Shown one piece after another: positions 22,835-32,337 of a stretch of DNA of 64,000 bases. Position numbers and translations under genes: made by a program. The stretch is from Lachnospiraceae bacterium (lineage in GTDB: Bacteria > Bacillota > Clostridia > Lachnospirales > Lachnospiraceae), in NCBI GenBank assembly GCA_013316825.1, contig WSLY01000005.1, positions 45,592 through 109,591 on the forward strand. The letters run 5' to 3'. Each line of letters starts with the position of its first letter. The first letter of the stretch is position 1. Below the pieces are notes generated by a model. The model ran no database searches. It was given only the letters and a program-made list of their open reading frames with translations, and had not been told where the DNA came from.

Positions 22835-24600
22835 TGGAAAAGTGGTTTGTTGCGGCAAAAAGAGCAGATTTTGCCGCATGGAGCAAAAAATTTCATATCA
22901 GCCCTGTTACGGCAAGAATTATCCGTAACAGGGATATTTTTTCCGAGGAAGAGGTAGAAAAGTATATAAGCGGCACTTTTCTTGACATGTATCCGCCGGA
23001 GCTTATGGTGGATATGGAGGAGGCGGCGGTTATCATAGAGGGGAAAATCCGCAAAAGGGAAAAGCTGCGGGTGATTGGAGATTATGATGTGGACGGCATT
23101 ATGGCTGCCCATATTCTGACGAAAGGCCTGCAGGCACTTTCTGCCGATGTAGATACCGTGATTCCCCACCGGGTAAAGGACGGCTACGGACTAAACGAAC
23201 AGCTTATCGAGGATGCTTTTACGGAGGGGATACGTACCATCATTACCTGTGACAACGGCATTGCCGCCGCCAAACAGATTGCGCTTGCCGTATCGAAGGA
23301 TATGACGGTGGTGGTGACGGACCATCATGAGGTGCCTTACAGGGAAGAAAACGGACAGCGTACGGAACTTCTGCCGGCGGCGGCGGCAGTGGTGGACCCG
23401 AAGCGGGAGGACTGTACCTATCCTTACAAAAATATTTGCGGCGCTGTCGTGGCGTACAAGCTGGCTGCGCTGTTATTTCGGCGCGCAGGTCTGGAGCCTG
23501 CGAAGAAGCAGGCACTTTTAGACGAGTTTTTGCAGTTATCGGCGGTGGCAACTGTTTGTGATGTGATGGAGCTTTTGGATGAGAACCGCATTATCGTGAA
23601 GGAAGGCTTAAAGCGCCTGCAGAGTAAGCCTTGTGAGGGGATGCGTGCGTTAATGGAAGTAAACGGCATAGAAAGCAGGAAGCTCTCGGCGTACCATCTG
23701 GGGTTTGTCCTAGGACCCTGCCTGAACGCAACAGGCAGACTGGATACGGCTGCGCGCGCACTGTCCCTTCTGTCGGCAAAGGACAGAAGGAGTGCGATGC
23801 AGGCCGCCGAAGAGCTGAAAGAGATGAATGACAGCCGTAAGCTGATGACGCTCGACGGACTAGAAAAAGCGGTGGCATATATAGAAGAAAATCATCTGGA
23901 GCAGGAAAAGGTTCTTGTGGTTTACTTGTCTGACTGTCATGAAAGTCTTGCCGGAATTGTAGCCGGCAGACTTAGGGAAAAGTACGGGAAGCCGGTCTTT
24001 GTGCTGACGAATGCGGAAGAGGGCGTAAAGGGCTCGGGGCGTTCTGTGGAGGGCTATGACATGTATGCCGCTATGACGGAGTGCAGGGAGCTTTTCACCA
24101 AATTTGGCGGGCACAAAATGGCTGCTGGACTGTCCATGCGCAAAGAGGATGTTTCTCTTTTGCGGAAACGGCTGAACGAGGGCTGCCGTTTGACGGAAGA
24201 AGATTTTATCAATAAGGTACATATTGATGTGCCCATGCCGCTTGTCCATGCGGACAGGAAGTTGGCGGAGGAGCTTCAGATTCTGGAGCCTTTCGGCACG
24301 GCAAATCCCAAGCCGTTATTTGCCTGCAGGGAGGTTCATTTTCAAGCGGGCAGGAAAATGGGAGCGAAGGAGAATTTTGCCCGTTATAAGGTGGAAGAGG
24401 ACGGCAGGCAGTATGAGGTGGTTTATTTTGGCGGGCTGGAGAAATTTCACGCTTTCCTATGTGAAAAGTTTGGAGACGGAGCGGATGCGGCTCTGTACGC
24501 GGGCGGCTGTGATTACTGCATTTCCATAACCTACCAGTTGGGAATCAACAGCTATATGGGCAGGAGCGAGGTACAAATTCTGATGCAGCATTTTTGCTGA
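22834..24600 (+). CDS. recJ: Single-stranded-DNA-specific exonuclease RecJ
   Basis: A 588-residue DHH/DHHA1 phosphoesterase that degrades single-stranded DNA 5' to 3' in recombination and repair. Motifs: GDYDVDGIMAAHIL near 83, CDNGIAA near 138, TDHHEVPY near 162 and KFGGHKMAAGLSM near 425, followed by an OB-type domain. The start is placed at the ATG overlapping the secDF stop, giving the usual WFVAAKRAD beginning; the frame is open further upstream but that region is inside secDF. No adenine phosphoribosyltransferase or long Rel follows as in some relatives; here the long Rel lies at the left end. Confidence 0.95.
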   Translation: MEKWFVAAKRADFAAWSKKFHISPVTARIIRNRDIFSEEEVEKYISGTFLDMYPPELMVDMEEAAVIIEGKIRKREKLRVIGDYDVDGIMAAHILTKGLQALSADVDTVIPHRVKDGYGLNEQLIEDAFTEGIRTIITCDNGIAAAKQIALAVSKDMTVVVTDHHEVPYREENGQRTELLPAAAAVVDPKREDCTYPYKNICGAVVAYKLAALLFRRAGLEPAKKQALLDEFLQLSAVATVCDVMELLDENRIIVKEGLKRLQSKPCEGMRALMEVNGIESRKLSAYHLGFVLGPCLNATGRLDTAARALSLLSAKDRRSAMQAAEELKEMNDSRKLMTLDGLEKAVAYIEENHLEQEKVLVVYLSDCHESLAGIVAGRLREKYGKPVFVLTNAEEGVKGSGRSVEGYDMYAAMTECRELFTKFGGHKMAAGLSMRKEDVSLLRKRLNEGCRLTEEDFINKVHIDVPMPLVHADRKLAEELQILEPFGTANPKPLFACREVHFQAGRKMGAKENFARYKVEEDGRQYEVVYFGGLEKFHAFLCEKFGDGADAALYAGGCDYCISITYQLGINSYMGRSEVQILMQHFC

Positions 24601-24904
24601 GCAGGCAGAAAAGAAGCCGTTTTATTTTTAAATCCTTTATTTTGTTTTTATAGTTTTCTCATATTTTAGACACAGAATGAACACATTTTATGAGTAATAT
24701 GTATTTAGATAGTTGATGAACTCACTATCTCCCCCCCCTCATAAGAAAATGCGAGAAACCCGGTACCCACCGGGTTTCTTTGCGGTTAATGCATGGAATG
24801 GGATGAGGCGCCTGCAAATTTGGGGTGGTAAAGATGCCCAAAATGGAGTAAAATAGTAATAATTGCGCAGGACCGTCAAAATAAACGGTCAGAATGAGGA
24901 CTTG
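24601..24904. other. Intergenic region recJ-murE
   Basis: About 300 bases without a recognisable gene. It is A/T rich, with an imperfect short palindrome around 24712-24730, a run of eight C (24731-24738) and the terminator at 24755-24783. No clear consensus promoter or riboswitch for murE was found. Confidence 0.6.
24755..24783 (+). terminator. Intrinsic terminator after recJ
   Basis: Perfect 10-bp stem GAAACCCGGT (24755-24764) with ACCGGGTTTC (24769-24778), 4-nt loop, then TTT. The flanking AAGAAAA also makes it usable on the minus strand. Confidence 0.85.
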
Positions 24905-26365
24905 ATGGAGCTTGGGTCATTGTTAAAAGGGCTGGAGTTTACCTGCGTAAGAGGAAATCCGGAAACGGAAGTGACCGGAATTGTGTACGATTCAAGGAAA
25001 GTGAAGAAAGGGTGTCTTTTTGTCTGCATAAAGGGGACTCATTTTGACAGCCACGAGAGCGCTTTGCAGGCGGTGGAAGCCGGTGCGGCGGTTTTGGTGG
25101 TGGAAAGGGAAGTGGAGGTTAAGAGATCCGTCACCGTGATAAGCGTGGAGAATACCCGCTATGCCATGGCACATATTGCGGCGGCGTGGTACGGGCATCC
25201 GGCAGGGAAGCTTCAAACCATCGGCGTCACAGGGACAAAGGGGAAGACGACGACCACCTATCTTGTGAAGTCTATTTTGGAGAGCGCGGGCTACAAGGTC
25301 GGGTTGGTGGGAACTATCGAAACGATAATCGGTGATTTGCATATTCCGGCTGGCAATACGACGCCGGAATCCTGTCTCTTGCAGGAGTATTTCAGCAGAA
25401 TGGCGGAGGCAGGCTGTGACGCAGTCGTGATGGAGGTGTCTTCACAGGGGCTGAAGCTGCATCGGACACAGGGCTTTGTATTTGACTATGGTATTTTTAT
25501 GAATTTGGAGCCCGACCATATCGGCGCGGGGGAACATGCGGATTTTGCGGAATATATGGCATGCAAAAGGCTTTTGTTCAGACAGTGCAGAGTGGGAATT
25601 GTAAATGGCGATGATGCGCATTGGGAGGCAGTTACCGAAGGGCATACCTGTCAGATAGAGCGTTTTGGCATGAAGGAAGGCAATGACTTATGCGCCCGAA
25701 ACATGCGTCTGGTAAGAAAGCCCGGAGAGCTTGGCATTGCTTTTTCGGTTACAGGGCTTTCCCATATGGAGGCAAGAGTGGCAGCGCCGGGGCGCTTCAG
25801 TGTTTATAATGCGCTTGCTGCCATTGCCGTCTGCCGTCATTTTGGGGTTTCCTATAAAAACATTGAGCAGGCGCTGCCAAAGGCAAGGGTCAAGGGCAGA
25901 ATCGAGATGATAAAGGTGTCGGATGACTTTACCGTGCTGATTGACTATGCGCACAATGCCATGAGTCTTCAAAGTCTGCTTTTGGCGCTGCGGGAATATG
26001 AGCCGGGGAGGTTAATTTGTCTGTTTGGCTGCGGCGGCAATCGTTCTAAGCTGCGGCGGTTTGAGATGGGAAAGGTCAGCGGCAGGCTGGCGGATTTGAC
26101 GATTATTACCTCGGATAATCCCCGTTTCGAGGAGCCGCAGGATATTATAGAGGATATTAAAGCAGGCATTGACGGAAGCGGCGGCAGATACATTGCCATA
26201 TGCGACCGCAGGGAAGCCATTGCTTACGCCCTGCGGCATGGGCAGGCAGGGGACATTATTGTACTTGCAGGAAAAGGACATGAGGATTATCAGGAAATCA
26301 AAGGGAAAAAGTATCCCATGGATGAGAGAGTACTGATTGCGGATATACTGGCAGAAGGGATATAA
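24905..26365 (+). CDS. murE: UDP-MurNAc-tripeptide synthetase (meso-DAP type)
   Basis: A 486-residue Mur ligase adding the third stem amino acid to UDP-MurNAc-L-Ala-D-Glu. The P-loop is VTGTKGKTTTTYL near residue 100; MEVSSQGLKLHR follows near 180; the C-terminal DNPRFEEP near 400 is the DNPR box that favours meso-diaminopimelate over lysine. The ATG at 24905 gives the usual MELGSLLKGLEF opening and has GAGGA five bases upstream; the frame continues upstream to a TTG at 24863. The gene is about 13.6 kb away from the dcw cluster where it often resides. Five bases separate it from priA. Confidence 0.95.
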   Translation: MELGSLLKGLEFTCVRGNPETEVTGIVYDSRKVKKGCLFVCIKGTHFDSHESALQAVEAGAAVLVVEREVEVKRSVTVISVENTRYAMAHIAAAWYGHPAGKLQTIGVTGTKGKTTTTYLVKSILESAGYKVGLVGTIETIIGDLHIPAGNTTPESCLLQEYFSRMAEAGCDAVVMEVSSQGLKLHRTQGFVFDYGIFMNLEPDHIGAGEHADFAEYMACKRLLFRQCRVGIVNGDDAHWEAVTEGHTCQIERFGMKEGNDLCARNMRLVRKPGELGIAFSVTGLSHMEARVAAPGRFSVYNALAAIAVCRHFGVSYKNIEQALPKARVKGRIEMIKVSDDFTVLIDYAHNAMSLQSLLLALREYEPGRLICLFGCGGNRSKLRRFEMGKVSGRLADLTIITSDNPRFEEPQDIIEDIKAGIDGSGGRYIAICDRREAIAYALRHGQAGDIIVLAGKGHEDYQEIKGKKYPMDERVLIADILAEGI

Positions 26366-26370
26366 TCGAT

Positions 26371-28620
26371 TTGGATAATAGATATGCTGACGTCATAATA
26401 GATATTGCCCATGAGAAGGTGGACCGCCCTTTTCAGTACCGAATTCCCGAGGGGCTTATAGAGCGGGTGACGGAGGGAAGCTGTGTCAGGGTGCCCTTTG
26501 GCGCGGGCAACCGGCTGCGCAAAGGGTATGTGGTGGCGCTTAAAAGCGCTGCCGAGTACGAGCCGTCCAAAATGAAGGAAATCGACAGCGTAGAGACAGG
26601 CGGCGTCTCAGTGGAGGGAAAACAGATTCTTCTTGCGGCGTTTCTCAAAAGAAATTATGGCTCTACCATGATTCAGGCGTTGAAGACCGTACTTCCTGCA
26701 AAGGTGTCTGTCAGGGCGGTGGAGCTAAAAAGCGTGCGCCTTGCCATAGCGCGTGGGGAAGCGGAAGAGGCGCTGGCACTTTTTGAAAAAAAGCATCAGA
26801 CAGCAAGAGCACGTCTTTTAAAAGAGCTTCTTTTTGTGGACTGCCTGCCCTATGGGCTTGTGACAAGAAAGCTGCATATTGGAGCGGCAACCATAAAAGC
26901 GCTGAAAGAACAGGGCATCATAGCCGTGGATACCCGCCAAAGGCTTCGCAACCCTATCCGCATAAAGACGGCGGCGGAAGAAAAAAAGAGACTGAGTGCG
27001 GGGCAGCAGAAGGCGGTGGATACGGTGCTTTCCGATTATGATGCGGGCATACGCAGGACTTATCTGCTGCACGGCATAACAGGAAGCGGCAAGACAGAGG
27101 TTTATATGCATCTGATAGAAGGGATTTTGGCACGGGGCAGGCAGGCAATTGTGCTGATACCGGAAATAGCCCTGACATACCAGACACTTATGCGGTTTTA
27201 CAGTCGTTTTGGCGACAGAGTATCCGTGATGAATTCCACCTTGTCCGCAGGTGAAAAATACGACCAGTGCGAGAGGGCAAAGCGGGGAGAAATCGATATT
27301 ATCATCGGCCCCCGCTCCGCGTTGTTTACGCCGTTTCCCAATATCGGGCTGATTGTGATGGATGAAGAACACGAAAACAGCTATAAAAGTGAAAGCGCGC
27401 CAAAATATCATGCGAGGGAAACGGCGGAGGAAGTGGCGAGGCTGCACGGTGCAAGCGTGGTGCTTGGCTCTGCGACCCCTTCTTTAGAAGCGTTTTACCG
27501 GGCGCAGCAGGGCAGGTATCTTCGGCTTTCCCTGACGGAAAGGCTGACGGGCGGACAGCTCCCTTCCGTTCATGTCGTAGATTTGCGAAAGGAGCTGAAA
27601 GAGGGAAACCGCTCTATTTTCAGCAGGAAGCTGCAGGAGCTTTTGGACGACAGGCTGGCGAAAGGGCAGCAGAGTATGCTTTTTATCAACAGAAGAGGGT
27701 ACGCCGGTTTTGTTTCCTGCCGCGCCTGCGGACACGTGATGAAATGCCCCCATTGCTCAGTGTCCTTGTCAGAACACAAGGGAGGCAGGTTAGTCTGTCA
27801 CTACTGCGGTTATGAAGAGCCGTCGGTAAAGAACTGTCCCGTCTGCAAATCGCCGTATATATCCGGATTTCGGGCGGGAACGCAGCAGATTGAAGAAAAA
27901 CTTGGGGAGCTTTATCCGCAAGCGCGGGTACTTCGCATGGACGCCGATACGACAAAGAAAAAGGAGAGCTATGAAAAAATACTTGCCGCCTTTGCAGGCG
28001 GGGATGCGGATATTTTAATCGGTACCCAGATGATAGTGAAAGGGCATGATTTTCCGAATGTGACGTTAGTGGGCGTGCTTGCGGCGGACATGTCGCTGTC
28101 CGTGGGGGATTACCGCGCTGCGGAGCGTACATTCCAGCTTCTTGTACAGGCTGCCGGCAGAGCCGGAAGAGGCGCTCTGAGGGGAGAGGTTGTGATACAG
28201 ACCTACCAGCCGGAAAATGCCGCCATTGTACATGCGGCGGCGCAGGACTACAGAGGCTTTTATGAAGAAGAAATCCTTTACAGGGAGTTTTTGCGCTATC
28301 CGCCGGTCTGCAATATGATGGCGGTGCAGATATTTTCAGGAGAGGAAGAAAGAGGCGCAGCACTTGCAAAACGGCTGGCGGAGCGGGCAGCGCAGTTTCG
28401 GGACGAAGCAGAAAAAGCGGATAAGAGGCTTTGTGTCATCGGACCGGCGCCGGCAGCAGTCGGCAGGGTGAATGATATTTTTCGGTTTGTCTTCTATGTA
28501 AAATATGAAAATTATGATAAACTGATTGAGATAAAGGATATGCTGGAAGAAGAAGCGGCAGCGATGCAGCTTAAGAACGAGCTTTTGCAGATAGATTTTA
28601 ATCCTGTCAATACATTTTAG
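26371..28620 (+). CDS. priA: Primosomal replication restart helicase PriA
   Basis: A 749-residue helicase that restarts stalled forks. An N-terminal 3'-DNA-binding domain (about 1-105) precedes the winged helix and a helicase core with Walker A HGITGSGKTEVY near 231-242 and DEEH near 330. Zinc-binding cysteines are grouped in CRACGHVMKCPHC, CHYCGY and CPVCKSPY (about 450-495). The second helicase lobe follows, with QAAGRAGRG near 590. No ATG is available at the N terminus; TTG at 26371 with AAGGGA ten bases upstream is the likely start. Confidence 0.95.
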   Translation: MDNRYADVIIDIAHEKVDRPFQYRIPEGLIERVTEGSCVRVPFGAGNRLRKGYVVALKSAAEYEPSKMKEIDSVETGGVSVEGKQILLAAFLKRNYGSTMIQALKTVLPAKVSVRAVELKSVRLAIARGEAEEALALFEKKHQTARARLLKELLFVDCLPYGLVTRKLHIGAATIKALKEQGIIAVDTRQRLRNPIRIKTAAEEKKRLSAGQQKAVDTVLSDYDAGIRRTYLLHGITGSGKTEVYMHLIEGILARGRQAIVLIPEIALTYQTLMRFYSRFGDRVSVMNSTLSAGEKYDQCERAKRGEIDIIIGPRSALFTPFPNIGLIVMDEEHENSYKSESAPKYHARETAEEVARLHGASVVLGSATPSLEAFYRAQQGRYLRLSLTERLTGGQLPSVHVVDLRKELKEGNRSIFSRKLQELLDDRLAKGQQSMLFINRRGYAGFVSCRACGHVMKCPHCSVSLSEHKGGRLVCHYCGYEEPSVKNCPVCKSPYISGFRAGTQQIEEKLGELYPQARVLRMDADTTKKKESYEKILAAFAGGDADILIGTQMIVKGHDFPNVTLVGVLAADMSLSVGDYRAAERTFQLLVQAAGRAGRGALRGEVVIQTYQPENAAIVHAAAQDYRGFYEEEILYREFLRYPPVCNMMAVQIFSGEEERGAALAKRLAERAAQFRDEAEKADKRLCVIGPAPAAVGRVNDIFRFVFYVKYENYDKLIEIKDMLEEEAAAMQLKNELLQIDFNPVNTF

Positions 28621-28719
28621 AAACTCGTGTTCAGCAAAGGCTTCCACGATTTTTGAGTCTCATTTCCATGGGACAAAAGCCGCTATTTCAGAAAAAAGGA
28701 CAGAAAGGGAAGGATAAAA

Positions 28720-29208
28720 ATGGCACTGAGAAATATTAGGGAAATCGGAGACGCAGTACTCACTAAGACCTGCAAAGAGGTAAAGGAGATGACGCCCAGA
28801 ACCAGAGAATTAATCGAAGACATGCTGGATACCATGTATGAAGCGGACGGCGTGGGGCTGGCGGCGCCGCAGGTAGGCGTGCTGAAACGAATTGTGGTGA
28901 TTGACGTGACGGGAGAGAACCCTTACGTCATGATAAATCCGCGAATTGTTGAGACAAGCGGGGAGCAGACCGGTCAGGAAGGATGTTTAAGCGTGCCGGG
29001 AAAATATGGCATTGTGACCCGCCCTGATTATGTGAAGGCAGTGGCACTTGATATTGACATGAAGCCTTATGAGGTGGAGGGAACGGAGCTTTTGGCACGC
29101 GCTATCTGTCATGAGCTGGAGCATTTAGACGGGCACCTTTATGTGGAAAGGGTGGAAGGCGGCCTGCGAGACGTAGGAGAAGCGGAGGAGGAAGAACAGG
29201 AAGAATGA
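28720..29208 (+). CDS. def: Peptide deformylase
   Basis: A 162-residue metalloenzyme removing the formyl group from nascent N-terminal methionine. All three signature motifs are present: GVGLAAPQVG (about 45-54), EGCLSVPG (about 87-94, metal-ligand Cys) and HELEHLDG (131-138, metal-ligand histidines). It is followed by fmt with a four-base ATGA overlap, so the two enzymes that add and remove formyl groups are translated together. The 99 bases upstream hold a purine-rich ribosome binding site but no convincing promoter. Confidence 0.97.
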   Translation: MALRNIREIGDAVLTKTCKEVKEMTPRTRELIEDMLDTMYEADGVGLAAPQVGVLKRIVVIDVTGENPYVMINPRIVETSGEQTGQEGCLSVPGKYGIVTRPDYVKAVALDIDMKPYEVEGTELLARAICHELEHLDGHLYVERVEGGLRDVGEAEEEEQEE

Positions 29209-30167
29209 AAATCGTGTTTTTTGGAACGCCGGATTTTGCAGTGGACGCTCTGCAGGCACTGCTGCAGGAAGGGCATACGGTAACGGCTGTCGTGACGCAG
29301 CCGGATAAGGCAAAGGGAAGAAGCAAAACACCCGTATTTTCTCCGGTAAAGGAGTGCGCCGTAAAAGCAGGTATTCCGGTATTGCAGCCGGCACGGGTCA
29401 AGCGGCCGGAAGCAGTTGAGGCGCTTCGGGCTTATGAAGCAGATGTGTTTGTGGTGGCGGCGTTCGGGCAGATTTTGTCAAAGGAAATTCTGGATATGCC
29501 GCGGTTTGGCTGTTTGAATATCCATGCCTCCCTGCTTCCTGCCTACCGGGGCGCAAGTCCTATCCAGTGGGCGGTGATAAACGGGGAAGAAAAGACTGGC
29601 GTGACCGTGCAGCAGATGAATGAAGGCGTGGATACGGGAGATATTTTATATCAGAAGGAAATCCGGCTTGCCGAAAAAGAGACGGGAGAATCTCTGTTTG
29701 AAAAGCTTGCTCTGCTGGGGGCAAAAGCCATTGTGGAAACGCTGCGGCTGCTTGCAGAAGGAAAGCTTGTGCCGACAGCGCAGTGCGAGGAGAAGGCTTC
29801 GCATACGGGCATGATTCATAAAGATATGGGCAGAATGGACTGGAGTAAAACTGCGGAGGCGTTAGAGAGGCTTGTGCGGGGGCTCAATTCCTGGCCAAGC
29901 GCCTTTACTTTTCTGGAAGGAAAGCAGCTTAAAATCTGGGAAAGCGATGTCTGCAGGGATGAAGAGCTTCCGGAGGAGGCAGAATATGAAAAAGAAGCGC
30001 AGCCAGGGACCATTATTCGGGTGGAAAAGAACCGCTTTGCCGTAAAATGCGGCGAGGGAGCGCTTTGGATACTGTCTCTGCAGCTTGAGGGAAAAAAGCG
30101 GATGTGTACGCGGGATTTTCTTCTGGGTAATAATATAGAAGCAGGAATGGTTTTGGAAGGGAGGTAA
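29205..30167 (+). CDS. fmt: Methionyl-tRNA formyltransferase
   Basis: A 320-residue enzyme that formylates initiator Met-tRNA using 10-formyl-THF. It opens with KIVFFGTPDFAVDAL; the catalytic region NIHASLLPAYRGASPIQWAV lies near 107-126, with the catalytic Asn/His and a downstream Asp in the MNEGVDTGDIL segment (about 140-150). The C-terminal OB-like domain from ~205 binds tRNA. It is part of the def-fmt-yugP-rsmB-rlmN series, a standard Firmicutes run. Confidence 0.97.
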   Translation: MKIVFFGTPDFAVDALQALLQEGHTVTAVVTQPDKAKGRSKTPVFSPVKECAVKAGIPVLQPARVKRPEAVEALRAYEADVFVVAAFGQILSKEILDMPRFGCLNIHASLLPAYRGASPIQWAVINGEEKTGVTVQQMNEGVDTGDILYQKEIRLAEKETGESLFEKLALLGAKAIVETLRLLAEGKLVPTAQCEEKASHTGMIHKDMGRMDWSKTAEALERLVRGLNSWPSAFTFLEGKQLKIWESDVCRDEELPEEAEYEKEAQPGTIIRVEKNRFAVKCGEGALWILSLQLEGKKRMCTRDFLLGNNIEAGMVLEGR

Positions 30168-30170
30168 CAC

Positions 30171-30881
30171 ATGCCGTATTACTATTATTCTTATTATTTT
30201 GAGCCGACGTATCTTCTGGTGATTCTGGGTGCCTTGTTCTGCACGCTGACCGGCGTATGGGTGAACAGTGCCATGAAGAAATATCACAGGGTAGGAAATA
30301 CAAGAGGGCTGACCGGCGGCGCTGCGGCTGAGAGGATACTTCGGGATGCCGGACTTTATGACGTGCGGGTGGAATGTCTCTCCAAGGGCGGCGGCGACCA
30401 CTATGACCCGAGGACGAGGACGGTTCGCCTTTCCTATGAAAATTACAATTATGCCACGGTGACGGCTGTGGCTGTGGCGGCGCATGAGTGCGGACATGCA
30501 AAGCAGCATCAGGAGGCATATGCGCCGCTGAAGCTGCGCACGGCGATGGCGCCAGCAGTTTCCCTTGCCAACTACATTGGTATGCCTCTTATTTTTCTGG
30601 GCATTCTCTTAAGCTTTAATCAGACTTTGATTCACATTGGGATATGGGTGTTTGCGATTGCCGTGCTGTTTCAGCTTATCACCCTGCCGGTAGAGTTTAA
30701 TGCATCTGCGCGTGCGCTTCAGACCATAGAGGGAAGCGGACTGCTTTCTCCCACGGAGCATTTCGGTGCCAAAAAGGTATTAAGGGCGGCGGCGCTGACT
30801 TATGTGGCAGGCGCGGCGGCGTCTATTTTACAGCTTCTTCGACTGATGATTCTGTTTGGCGGTAACAGGCGGAATGATTAG
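30171..30881 (+). CDS. Zinc-dependent membrane protease (YugP-like)
   Basis: A 236-residue integral membrane protein with the zincin motif HECGH at residues 105-109 (AAHECGHAKQHQ). Hydrophobic segments lie near 10-30, 125-150, 155-172 and 205-225. The very tyrosine-rich N terminus (MPYYYYSYYF) is typical of the clostridial members. The family is a predicted neutral Zn peptidase with unknown substrate. It lies three bases after fmt and 27 before rsmB in the same direction, so it is probably co-transcribed. Confidence 0.88.
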   Translation: MPYYYYSYYFEPTYLLVILGALFCTLTGVWVNSAMKKYHRVGNTRGLTGGAAAERILRDAGLYDVRVECLSKGGGDHYDPRTRTVRLSYENYNYATVTAVAVAAHECGHAKQHQEAYAPLKLRTAMAPAVSLANYIGMPLIFLGILLSFNQTLIHIGIWVFAIAVLFQLITLPVEFNASARALQTIEGSGLLSPTEHFGAKKVLRAAALTYVAGAAASILQLLRLMILFGGNRRND

Positions 30882-30908
30882 TGGCGAGGAGTCAGGAAAG
30901 GAAAGGGA

Positions 30909-32273
30909 ATGGCGGACAATACAAGGGAAATTGTGCTGGACATGCTTTTGGAGGAGGAAAAGGGAGAGGCATACTCCCACAAGCTTGTTTTTGACGTCCT
31001 CACCAAATACGACTATTTGACGGCACAGGAAAAGGCTTTTATCAAAAGGCTCTTTGAGGGAACTATTGAGAGAAGGATAGAGCTGGATTACGAAATCAAT
31101 CATGTGGCAAGTGTGCCGGTGAAAAAGATGAAACCGCTGATACGCAGTCTTTTGCGCATGAGTGCCTATCAGATATTTTTTATGGATGGCGTGCCAAATG
31201 CCGCGGCAGTCAATGAAGCCGTAAAGCTGGCGCAGAAAAGAAAATTCGTAAGCTTAAAGGGGTTTGTGAATGGTGTGCTGCGAAAGCTTTCTACCATGGG
31301 AGAGCCGGTGCTTCCGTTAAAAGAGAAGGAGCCGAAGGCGTTTCTTTCCGTGGCTTTTTCCATGCCGGAATGGATTGTGGAGCATTTTTTGAACTTGTAT
31401 TCCTATGCGGAAACAGAGGCGTTGTTAGCTGCACTTTTGGAGGTGCGCCCCGTTACGATTCGCTTTGCAGGGAAGCTTGCAGCAGGGGAAAGAGAGACGC
31501 TGATAAGGCGGCTATGTGAAAAAGGGTGCCGGATATGGCCCCATCCTTATGTAAAGCAGGCATATTATCTGGAAAACTGTGACAATATTACGCGTTTGCC
31601 GGGATTTCAGGAAGGAAAGTTTACCGTACAGGACGCCAGCTCCATGCTGGCAGTTGCTGCCGCGGATATCAGGCAGGGAGATACCGTTCTGGATATCTGT
31701 GCGTCGCCGGGAGGAAAGACGCTGCTTGCCGCCGAATATGCCGGTGCAGACGGCAGTGTGAAAGCGCGTGATATCACGGAGGGTAAAGTGGCAAAAATTG
31801 CGGAAAATGTGGAACGCATGAAGCTGGGAAATGTAAGCACAGAGGTGTGGGATGCCGCTGTTTTTGACGAGGGGGCGGTAAAGAGCGCGGACGTGGTGCT
31901 GGCAGACGTTCCCTGTTCGGGACTTGGCGTGATGGGGAAAAAACGGGATATCAAGTACCGGCAGAGCAAAGAAGCGGTTGCAGAGCTGAATGCGCTGCAA
32001 AAAGCAATTGTCAGACAGGCGGCAGCCTACGTAAAGACAGGCGGAATTTTGTTGTACAGTACCTGCACCATAAACCCTGTGGAAAATGAAGAAATGGTGG
32101 ATTTTATCTGCAGGGAAATGGACTTTTCGCCGGAAAGCATAGAGGCGTACCTGCCGGATATGCAGGGGAAGGAGACGGCAAAGCAGGGATATATACAGCT
32201 TTTGCCGCAAATACATGACACGGACGGCTTCTTTTTTGCACGTCTTCGAAAAAAAGACAACGTGAAGAGATAG
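30909..32273 (+). CDS. rsmB: 16S rRNA m5C967 methyltransferase
   Basis: A 454-residue NOL1/NOP2/Sun-family enzyme. An N-terminal NusB-like helical domain (about 1-140) is followed by a Rossmann methyltransferase: VLDICASPGGKTLLAA near 262, ADVPCSGLGVMGKKRDIKY near 335 with the catalytic PC motif, and YSTCTINPVENEE near 390 with the second catalytic cysteine. It methylates C967 of 16S rRNA using SAM. The ATG has GAAAGG upstream. Confidence 0.95.
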   Translation: MADNTREIVLDMLLEEEKGEAYSHKLVFDVLTKYDYLTAQEKAFIKRLFEGTIERRIELDYEINHVASVPVKKMKPLIRSLLRMSAYQIFFMDGVPNAAAVNEAVKLAQKRKFVSLKGFVNGVLRKLSTMGEPVLPLKEKEPKAFLSVAFSMPEWIVEHFLNLYSYAETEALLAALLEVRPVTIRFAGKLAAGERETLIRRLCEKGCRIWPHPYVKQAYYLENCDNITRLPGFQEGKFTVQDASSMLAVAAADIRQGDTVLDICASPGGKTLLAAEYAGADGSVKARDITEGKVAKIAENVERMKLGNVSTEVWDAAVFDEGAVKSADVVLADVPCSGLGVMGKKRDIKYRQSKEAVAELNALQKAIVRQAAAYVKTGGILLYSTCTINPVENEEMVDFICREMDFSPESIEAYLPDMQGKETAKQGYIQLLPQIHDTDGFFFARLRKKDNVKR

Positions 32274-32337
32274 ATAATTGTGAAAGTCTTTATGAGGCAA
32301 GTGTCCGGACAGCAAAAGAGAGAAAGGAACGAAAACT